Of a stretch of 48,612 nt of DNA, positions 41,027 to 48,612 are shown in pieces (positions within the stretch are counted from its first letter, which is position 1; each line of letters opens with the position of its first letter). Under the pieces are notes generated by a model, which saw only the letters and a program-made list of their open reading frames with translations, was not told the DNA's origin and did not search any database. Source of the stretch: an uncultured Candidatus Altimarinota bacterium. Its GTDB lineage: Bacteria > Patescibacteriota > Gracilibacteria > BD1-5 > UBA6164. The translations under genes and the position numbers were made by a program. Location: the NCBI GenBank assembly GCA_913055215.1, contig CAJXJP010000004.1:1-48612 (forward strand), given 5' to 3'.

Positions 41027-41365
41027 TATTTCTCTCTATTAATATCTAAGTTATCAAGATTATAACCGAAATAAAAAAAACACAACTGAAATGTTATGCT
41101 TTTTGTAATCCATTTTATGGTCAGTTGAAATTTTTTGAATTCCTTCCGTTATTAGGAATTTAGAGAAACCTATTATTCTTCAGAAAGAATGAACCCTCAT
41201 TCGAATAAAAAGTTAGAATTTCTCCGGTTTTTTTTCATTTGTAAGGAAAAAAATTGTTCCAACATGCCACCTATAAAACAGATACATATATTCTAATTAT
41301 TTTGTATAATTTAGCAAAACTATTATACTATTTTATATATAAATTATTCCCTATTTTACAAATCC
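41027..41365. other. Gap with possible structured RNA
   Basis: Between ferredoxin and ybeY, with no credible ORF. On the plus strand, hairpin AATTCCT/AGGAATT (41138-41160), GAGAAA...TTTCTC (41163-41224), and the inner hairpin ATTCTT/AAGAAT (41175-41190) are followed by CCGG and nine T, like the end of an RNA. It may be a small RNA or, in the other direction, a long ferredoxin leader. No known family recognised. Confidence 0.35.
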
Positions 41366-41806
41366 ATGTTTCAATATAATTTGATAGAAAAGCCAAAATT
41401 TGCATTTAAAACTGAAGTTATTGACTCTATATTTAAAAATATTTCTAATATAGTTCCTGAAACTCAATTATGAACACTTAATATCGTCTTTGTTGACGAA
41501 GATAGTATACAAAAATTGAACAATGACTATAGGCAAAAAGATTCAGTAACAGATGTGTTAAGTTTCCATTATTATGAAGATTTTAGTGATTTAGAGGCCG
41601 AAGAAACAGCTGGTGAAGTTATTCTTTGTGAAAGTAAAATCTACAGCCAGTGAGAGGAATTTTGACTTTGACCTGAAAAAGAATTTTATAAATTAGTTAT
41701 CCATTCTGTTTTGCATATTTTATGATACGATCATGAGGCAGACGATGAATATAAAATTATGCAAGGTTTAGAGGATGAGATTTGGCATAAAGTATTTGAA
41801 AAATAA
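41366..41806 (+). CDS. ybeY: Endoribonuclease YbeY
   Basis: 146-residue metal-dependent RNase involved in 16S rRNA 3'-end maturation and ribosome quality control. Motifs: VTDVLSFHYY, a TAGEVILC segment and the zinc site HSVLHILGYDHE (H113, H117, H123). TGA encodes Gly in HILGYDH and in QGEEFGLGPE. The start ATG 41366 has no SD; the secretion-type operon follows 52 bp downstream. Confidence 0.95.
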
Positions 41807-41858
41807 AAGAAAATCTTTATTATATATTCGATTAAATACTTATTCTTAACGTATTTCT

Positions 41859-42275
41859 ATGCAATACAAAATTCCTGTACAAATAGAAAATGAAGATCCT
41901 ATAATTTGACCTCTCAGTTTGAGGCAACTTGCAATCATAATGGTTGGGTCAGGAATCGCATATTCTTTATTTAAATGACTAGAGCCTACACTTTGAAGTG
42001 AAATTGCGGCAGCCCCGTCTATTGTAATACTTACTCTTGCTTTTGCTATCGCCATATTTAAACATTCTGAAATGACTTTTGTGCCATTTGTTCTTGCTCT
42101 CACTCGTTTTCATACAAATAACAAAGAAAGAAAATGGGTAAAATGAGTTGATTCAATGCAACCTTTAGATATAGGTTATGTAACAAATAGTTTACAAAAA
42201 AGAGAAGCTGAAGTAGATTTACAATGAAAAATGGACAAAATCAAAGACCTTCAAGATAATATTAATAAAATTTAA
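41859..42275 (+). CDS. PrgI-family (VirB3-like) membrane protein
   Basis: 138 residues. MQYKIPVQIENEDPIIGPLSLRQL followed by two hydrophobic helices (about 24-42 and 47-68) and a charged tail is the PrgI pattern of Gram-positive/CPR type IV secretion-like systems. TGA glycines at IIGPL, LFKGL and others. It is the first gene of a compact run of eight genes on the plus strand; the next starts 16 bp later. Confidence 0.85.
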
Positions 42276-42291
42276 TTTTTAATCATACAAC

Positions 42292-43008
42292 GTGTCAGTA
42301 AAAACAAAAAATAAAGACATTGCTGAAGTATCAACAGCGAGATATCTCCCATTTTCTCAAATTCGTGAAAATGTTGTAATAATGAAAGATGGTTCTGCTC
42401 GTATGATTATGAAATGTAGTACTATCAATTTTCTACTAAAAAATAGCGACGAACAAGATTCTATTATCATAAGTTTTCAAAGATTTTTGAATTCCCTTGA
42501 TTTTCCAATTCAAATATTAGTAAGATCTACAAAATTAGATATTGATTGATATTTATGAAAATTGAATGATAAAGCAATTAAACAAAAGAATCCCCTTCTT
42601 CAAAATCAAACTTACGAATATATTGAATATTTAAGAAAATTGATTGAAGTTGCACAAATAATGAAAAAAGATTTCTATGTCGTTATTCCTTTTGACCAAG
42701 AAGATAACGCAAGTGTAAAAGATGATTCTCTTATCGGAAGTTTTAAATGATTCTGGAGTAATGTTTTTGAAAATCATGTAGATTCAGCAAAAATTAAAAG
42801 CCAAATTAGAAACTTTCAAAAAATGAAAAAAGGATTAGTTTCACGTTCAAACAGTGTAAAAACTGGTTTAGAAAATATTTGAATCCATGCAAATCCTATT
42901 AGCAAACAAGATTTGATTAAGTTTTATACAGACTATTACAACCCTAGTCTCAATAACTCAAATCTTATTCGTTCAAATTCAGAAGATTTCGATTTTGTAC
43001 CTCATTAA
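42292..43008 (+). CDS. TraC-like type IV secretion protein
   Basis: 238 residues, GTG start at 42292 (no closer ATG). STARYLPFSQIRENVVIMKDGSARMIMKCSTINF matches the N-terminal part of VirB4/TraC proteins (TraC-like domain). There is no Walker A, so this is the stand-alone domain seen next to PrgI, not the ATPase; no VirB4 ATPase is in the window. TGA glycines in DGYLGKLND and FKGFW. Confidence 0.75.
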
Positions 43009-43025
43009 TAAATAATTTTACAATT

Positions 43026-43397
43026 ATGAAAAAAATATTTTATTCAATTCTTTCATATCTGTTACTTACAGAAATGGCTTTTGCTGACAATACTGGTGTA
43101 CTCTGAGATTTTAAAGGAAGTGCAGAAGAAACTGAAAAAGCATTAAATAATGGAAATATTCACTTAGATGATATTCCAAATATTATTCAATCTGCTATAA
43201 ATTTCTTCATGGGAATAGCTGGTACGGTTGCTGTAATTTTTGTTATTATCGGGGCATATCAAATTTTATTTGGTTCTATTTCTCAAGATAAAACAAAATG
43301 AAGAAATACAATCATATACGCTCTTACTGGTTTTGCTCTTGCATCTCTTAGTTGGTTTATTATCCGTACTATTATTGATAATTTATCTACAATTTAA
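43026..43397 (+). CDS. VirB2/TrbC-like pilin subunit
   Basis: 123 residues: signal peptide (MKKIFYSILSYLLLTEMAFA), acidic segment, then two helices (about 65-85 and 95-115) separated by a short basic loop (SQDKTKGRN), the layout of VirB2-type pilins. TGA at VLGDF and TKGRN. 17 bp after the TraC-like gene. Confidence 0.8.
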
Positions 43398-43416
43398 TTC
43401 ATAAATATCATTTAAC

Positions 43417-43878
43417 ATGAATCAAAGTTTATATAATTGGACATTTGATGATACAAAAAACAGATCTACTCTTTGGTATATTATAGCTCTGTCGATTGTG
43501 ATTTGATTTACTATTTGGTGATTTTTCACAAAACAATATTGAATGAGTTTCTTGATGTTACTTGTTGCATGAGTATTTTTCTTTGTTGAAAACAATGCTG
43601 ATGATATTATTGGTGTTGATATTACAGAATTATGAATAAAAATATGAGATAATTTTTATGATTATTCTACTCTCGATTGATATTCTTTTATTTATAGTGG
43701 TGATGAAGCGATTATATTAAGACTCTCAACAAATAAAACTGGTATTAAACGTTTAGATTTAAAAATAAATAGTTGAATTGCTATACATTTAAAAGAAATA
43801 TTACCAAATTATATTGAAGCTAAAGATAATCAAGAATTATCGATGTCTGAAAAAATTATTAATCTATTACAATTATAA
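43417..43878 (+). CDS. Unknown two-helix membrane protein of secretion operon
   Basis: 153 residues: two helices near residues 20-40 and 43-58, then a soluble domain of about 95 residues. Many TGA glycines. No family recognised; position suggests a part of the PrgI/VirB2 system. Confidence 0.7.
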
Positions 43879-43887
43879 TTTCTATTT

Positions 43888-44292
43888 ATGAAAATTATTT
43901 TCTCAATTCTCATTAATGCCTGAATTTTATGGGCAATGTGGTTTTTCCTACAATGAGATCCAACAAAAGGTCTTCCAGATTGAGTAATCATCTCTCCTCT
44001 TGGATTTGATATGTGGCAAACATTATTACTTGGATGAGTAATTCTCTGAATAATGAATGTAACGATTCGTCCTATTATTAAAATTTTAGCACTTCCTTTC
44101 TTTTTAGTATTTTGGGGATTTGTCGTGTTCTTAATTAATGGTGTAATGTTATATCTATTTAATTATATTATTAATCAAATACTGAACATTCCAGGCATGA
44201 GTTACCAAATTGATGGGACTGTTAATTTTATAATTGCTGTTGCAATTTTTACTATTTTGAATATGTTTTATTCATTCTTATTTAATAAATAA
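43888..44292 (+). CDS. Four-helix membrane protein, phage-holin-superfamily-IV-like
   Basis: 134 residues with four helices. The segment NVTIRPIIKILALPFFLVF, then INGVMLYLFNY, matches the membrane family named mycobacterial four-TMS phage holin (superfamily IV), widespread in bacterial chromosomes without a phage. 10 bp after the previous gene. Glycines in NAGIL, QGDP and others are TGA. Confidence 0.75.
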
Positions 44293-44298
44293 TACAAA

Positions 44299-44517
44299 AT
44301 GACTGATATTCTAATCTTCGTTGAAATTATTCTTGCTGTACTTATTATTTTTGTAGTACTTATTCAAAACAAAAATGTATCATTAAATCTTAGCTCTATG
44401 AGTGGTGGAATGGCTGAAATTACAAAAAGAGGTCCTGAAAAAATTCTTCACAATGCTACTATTATTATCGGAACTTTGTTTGTTATCAACTCAGTTGTTC
44501 TTTTCCTTATTGGATAA
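44299..44517 (+). CDS. secG: Preprotein translocase subunit SecG
   Basis: 72 residues, two helices: ILIFVEIILAVLIIFVVLIQ and ATIIIGTLFVINSVVLFLIG, separated by SSMSGGMAEITKRGPEKIL, the SecG loop. Only 7 bp after the previous gene, without SD. Embedded in an operon with secretion-type genes and a solute-binding protein. Confidence 0.9.
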   Translation: MTDILIFVEIILAVLIIFVVLIQNKNVSLNLSSMSGGMAEITKRGPEKILHNATIIIGTLFVINSVVLFLIG

Positions 44518-44536
44518 TAAAAAATAAGACTTTGAT

Positions 44537-46777
44537 ATGTTACAAGATAAAATATTTAAACTAAAGAAATACTTATTCTTCATAAGTATTCTCTTTTTTG
44601 TGTCTACGTTTTCTCATCTATGTTATGTATACTTATATAACGACTCTTCTTTAGAAGCAGTAGAGTGAGGAACAATTTCTGAAGCACTTATTGGAACAGC
44701 TCCTAGCTTAAATCCCCTAAAGCCTTTAGAGTGAAATAACAAATATATGATGGAGTTGCTTTATAGATCTCTTCTTCAATATAATGTTAAAACTCAAAAA
44801 ATTGAATCTGATATCGCTAGCTGTGATCTCAGTAATTTGAGAACTGTTCAATGTATACTAGAACCAAATGTAAAATGGTCAAATGGTGAATTTATTACAG
44901 TAGATGATATATATGCTACGTATAATCTCCTACAAAACAGTGATATTAATCCTATTATTTGATCACTTCTTGGAACAACAACAATTACAAAAGCTGAAAA
45001 TGCTATTGTTTTTAAAAATGATAAAAAAGATATAAATTTTGTAAATACATTTTTTCAACCAATCATTCCGAAATCTGTAATAGAAACTTTATGAGAAGAT
45101 GAATTAAAATGAGATTTTTCAATAATCGATCAAATTTATTCAGGGAAATTTAAAATTACAAATATAGACCAAAATTTTAGTCTTGGAATTACTAAATTTG
45201 TTTTACAAAAAAATAATCATTATTTTAATAATGATATAATGTTTGACCAATTTGTAATTAAGTTATTTTCAGATCAACATAGTTTTTTACAAAACAAACA
45301 TACAGTAAATATTTTTAATGATAGGTCTCATTTTATATGAACGAGTGTTCCGAGATTTCAAAATTTGGACTATACGCTTCCTCAACATGTTTCGTTATAT
45401 ATAAACAAAGAAACTATCAATAAGAATAGCCTGAGATGATTCATATTTGAAAAAATTAACAGAGAAAATCTTATTAAAATATTATGAGATTCATTTGTAA
45501 AACCTGTATATAATCCATATTTGAATGAAACAAATATAGATAAAATGCCAGAAAAAAAGAATTATGATGAGCTGATTGCAAGTTTAGGTTATTATAAAAA
45601 AGCGAAACTTATTCAAGATTTGATACCTTCAACAAAAGAAACTGTTAATTATTCTGAAGAAGCAACTACATTTTCTTGATCAATAAGCGAAGATGATAAA
45701 TCAAAACTGAGTATTGATAAATTTCAAAAAGATTCTGAAATTGTCTATTCTCCTGATTATGTTGATAAATATAATTTTATCAGTAGTGGTGATATTTTAA
45801 TAAAATGAAAAGTCACAAATGCTACTGATGCTGTTATTATTAATGATTATCAACTCAAATGATTTTCAGCAGGAAACAAAACATTTAATTACCGTTTGAG
45901 AGAATCATACGGCACATTAAAAGAATGAGTAAATACTTATAAGATTTACTTTAAAAAATGAGAAACAAAAGAACTTGTTGAAGAAATAACTTTCATTTAT
46001 CATAAAAATAAAACTCAGTTAACAAAAGCAAAACAAAATTTTATATATTCTCTTCATGAAGCAGAATTTAAAAAATCTCAAGAAGCTAAAATAACAGAAG
46101 AAAGAAATAAACCTAATACAGTTGATCTCATTAAAGAAGAAAAGCTGAAAAAACTTTCTGAATTAGATGAAACATATTATTATAACGAAAATCTAGAAAG
46201 ATTTACATTAAAATTGAGCTATATTTCGACAGAAACTGATTTAGAAAAAACAGCCATTTATATAAAAGATTCTCTAAAAGAAATTTGATTAGATGTTGCC
46301 CTACAACCAGAATCAATAAATAGCTTATCTAAGTCGATTTCAAATAAAAAATCTTATGATTTACTGCTAACTGGAGTAAACTTATGATATTTTCCAAGTA
46401 ATATTTTCCCTTATTTTCACTCGAGTCAGGTAAAAAATGGATATAACTTTTCTTCTCTAAAGAAAACGAGTTTAGACATTTTATTAGAAGAGCTAAAATC
46501 AGATATTCTTAATCCTGAAAAAGAAACAGAAATTAAAAACAAGATACTTTCTATACTCAAAGAGGAACAAGTGGTTAAATCACTTTATACACCTAAAATT
46601 AACTTATTGGTAGATAAAACTATCAACACTTCCCTTCTCCCTAGCGAATTACCAAATAAAGAACTTCGTTCAAATATTTTGTATAATTCGTATATAAGAG
46701 AAAAGAAAACAATTAATTTTGATAATAAATCTCCTCTCAGTTTTTTAAAATATTTATTCAACAAAATAAATGACTAA
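44537..46777 (+). CDS. ABC-type solute-binding protein family 5, 746 aa
   Basis: N-terminal membrane anchor (KKYLFFISILFFVSTFSHLCYVYLY, residues 11-35), then GGTISEALIGTAPSLNPL, LLYRSLLQYN, LEPNVKWSNGEFITVDDIYATYNLL: the oligopeptide-binding (SBP_bac_5) fold. A charged central insertion (about 370-560), with a coiled-coil part rich in KEEKLKK, separates it from a C-terminal lobe (LKEIGLDVALQPESINSL; YDLLLTGVNLGYF). Larger than usual. No ABC permease or ATPase is near, so uptake is unproven. Many TGA glycines. Confidence 0.85.
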
Positions 46778-47678
46778 CGTCTTAAAAGAAAAGATAATTA
46801 TTCCATCATGGGAATTGATTAGACAAGACTCTACTATAAAGAAGTTCTATCTATTTCCATGAATTCTTTCAATAATATTTCTTACATTTCTCCTTGTATA
46901 TCAAGTAATTTATACATATGTTGAAATATTTGAAAAAAAGAAAGAGGCCTTGGTTTTAATATTACAATTTTTCCATTCTAATTATATTATAGAATGCGCC
47001 ATAGTTTGAGTAATATTTTTAATAATATATTTTCTTCTTACTCCAATATTTGAGTGAGCACTCATAAAGTATATTGAAAATAAAAGCAAGTGAGAAGAAA
47101 TGTCATCTTCAGATGCATTTTGACTTGGCTTATATAAATTTTTTCCACTATTTGAATATAATAATATATTCAGTGAATTTAAATTCATAAGTGTCCTAAA
47201 CTTCTATCTATTTAGTATTCGTTTTGTTTGAATTGAATACATATCAACTTTAAGTTACATTTTCATAGTAGTTTTGATATTTTCAGTAATTATAAATATA
47301 CTCTTTGCTTATTCAAAATACTTTATCGTCATTGAAAACAAAAAGGTATTTGAATCAATCTGATTATCATCTAAGGTTACTATCTTAAATTTAAAACATA
47401 CTATAAAATTATATTTTTTGATGTTTTTCTTAAATATAAGAGTAATTTTTAATTTTTTAATCTTTTTGAGTTTTCCAATTATAATGGCAATATCAATCTG
47501 ATTAATAACTTCAAAAATTTATTTAGCAATTGCTATTAGTCTATTATCAATCATATTTATATTTTTCATAATAATACTTTGATATTTAACTGCCGTATTA
47601 GACATTTTAAAAACATCTATATGGTTTTATGCATATAAAGAGTGAAAAACTAAATTAGAGCAAGTAAAAGAGAATTAA
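46770..47678 (+). CDS. Six-helix membrane protein
   Basis: 302 residues, starts at ATG 46770 overlapping the end of the previous gene by 8 bp (translational coupling). About six helices; last residues polar and basic. TGA glycines in FPGILS, IVGVIF, EGALIK and FGLGL. The hydrophobic, aromatic-rich helices resemble no family I recognise. Last gene of the operon. Confidence 0.75.
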
Positions 47679-47702
47679 ACAATATGTTTAATTCTCTTTT
47701 TT
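47669..47702. terminator. Bidirectional terminator
   Basis: AGAGAATTAAAC / GTTTAATTCTCT with loop AATAT, containing the TAA stop of the last operon gene; T run follows. Confidence 0.85.
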
Positions 47703-48472
47703 TAACGGAAATTTTTAAAATGTTTCGTATAGTATGATTTAACAAAATCAAGATTTTGAACTACTCTTTCTTCATTCCCTGCTCCAAGTTCATTTGGTTT
47801 TACTTTTAATGTTATAAAACCATTATAACCTGTAGTTTTCAGTTTCATAAAGAAACTCTCAAGTGGTAAATATGATATTCATCCTCCAGCAGTACCAGGA
47901 AGAATTCAAGTATGTGCTCACCTCTTGTCAGATAAGAATATATTTTTCATACTACTTCATAGCATTTTTTGTGCTTTGAGTATATCCATTCATGATTCTG
48001 AAGATACAGACGACAGATCTAATGCTGTATCTCAAGTAACTTTTTTGATTTCATATAATGTAGAATTTTTATACTTGGGTATTACAAAATATATGAAATC
48101 ACTTTCAACATTTTTGATAGCAACAGATAAATGTGTATCTCTTTTCACTTTTGATAAATATCTAGAATACCAATTAAGATTTTTATCTGTGTGATATGGT
48201 GGTGAAAATGTCACAACTTGAGATTTTAATTTATTTGCAATTGAAATAATTTGATCAACACGTTTTTCATTCATTCAACGTGATGGAGCTGTAATTGATA
48301 AAACAGGTACATCAAAGCTATCACTTAAATACTTTATATAATCTTCATCCCAAAGATCATAATTAGACCTAGTAAGAGATAAATCTATACCATCAAATCA
48401 TGATTTTTTAGCAAAATCGAATATTCTGTGTAATCCGTATCATTGTAATGACGAAGTTGAGAGTAATAACAC
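47702..48472 (-). CDS. Sugar-phosphate-isomerase-like TIM barrel protein
   Basis: 256 residues, xylose-isomerase-like/AP-endonuclease-2 fold: LLLSTSSLQGYGLHRIFDFAKKSGFDGIDL forms the first strand and loop, SITAPSRGMNEK, VVTFSPPYH and ending GFITLKVKPNEL. Glycines of LQGYG, KSGFDG and PSRG are TGA. Start GTG 48472 is chosen because strand 1 follows at once; an in-frame ATG at 48541 would add a hydrophobic 23-residue extension. Function (epimerase, isomerase or nuclease) is open. Confidence 0.8.
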
Positions 48473-48597
48473 GTGTAATATGTTAGTTTGTATAATATTT
48501 ATAATTCTAACACAAAAGGATAAGAAATACAAAAAAAACATATAAATAAGCTTGCGTATCAATCCATTTAATTATTAATAAAGAAAAGAGAGAGGAA

Positions 48598-48612
48598 ATG
48601 AATAACAAGCTA
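48598..48612 (+). CDS. Possible start of another SD-bearing gene
   Basis: At the window end, GAGAGAGGAAATG is followed by AAC AAG CTA. The purine-rich stretch is close to the ATG (2-3 nt), so the start is uncertain. Only five codons are visible. Confidence 0.2.

Noticed and set aside
1-48612. CRISPR array, tRNA or rRNA genes
   Set aside because: No regularly spaced direct repeats, no tRNA-like T-loop/acceptor pairs and no rRNA-like stretch were found by reading; the long inverted repeats are terminators or REP-like elements.

Overview
The window reads as chromosomal DNA of a bacterium that decodes UGA as glycine (translation table 25: Absconditabacteria/SR1 or Gracilibacteria, within the Candidate Phyla Radiation). 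Most real genes run through in-frame TGA exactly where glycine is conserved: the dinucleotide-binding loop of thioredoxin reductase, GRAGRQGD of SecA, the [4Fe-4S] loop of a ferredoxin, the glycyl-radical residue of the class III ribonucleotide reductase. Coordinates here assume that code, with only TAA and TAG as stops. The DNA is AT-rich, most genes have no Shine-Dalgarno (SD) sequence, and many end in clear hairpin terminators. No rRNA or tRNA gene was seen.

Layout: 1-1.8 kb, a truncated membrane protein and two small unknown genes. 1.9-7.7 kb, trxB, eno, gpmI and a short MurF-like ligase. 8.9-18.1 kb, a ribonucleotide reductase region with nrdB, nrdR, nrdG, a split nrdD under a tandem NrdR-box promoter, and nrdA, interrupted by a HxlR regulator/cysteine hydrolase pair and a small membrane protein. 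19-30 kb, rmuC, ruvA, a pilin-like gene, secA, a PKD-domain membrane protein, htpG and a DUF378-like protein. 30.4-38.6 kb, an unknown gene, an HD hydrolase, two tandem EamA-type transporters, an RNase HII-QueH fusion, an MtaB-like enzyme, lspA, a membrane protein and an AMMECR1-like protein. 38.6-41 kb, three tandem type IV pilin genes and a ferredoxin. 41.4-47.7 kb, ybeY followed by a tightly packed operon: PrgI, TraC-like, VirB2-like, holin-like membrane protein, secG, a large solute-binding protein and a six-helix membrane protein. 47.7-48.5 kb, a TIM-barrel protein.

The most unusual signal is a set of five solitary orphan genes (1419-1760, 7745-8170, 8357-8818, 18426-19025, 29599-30021) that do not look native. 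Each has a well-spaced SD, no in-frame UGA, all glycines as GGN, and a hairpin terminator close behind. Two of them (8357 and 18426) have TGA exactly where a stop belongs, just before the terminator; under table 25 they would read on through the terminator, and one would run antisense into rmuC. They look like standard-code genes inside a UGA-recoded genome. Other points of interest are an NrdD whose glycyl-radical domain is a separate 64-residue gene behind a cluster of hairpin repeats, the RnhB-QueH fusion, an LspA with Glu in place of a catalytic Asp, and duplicated transporters with identical terminator-like leaders.
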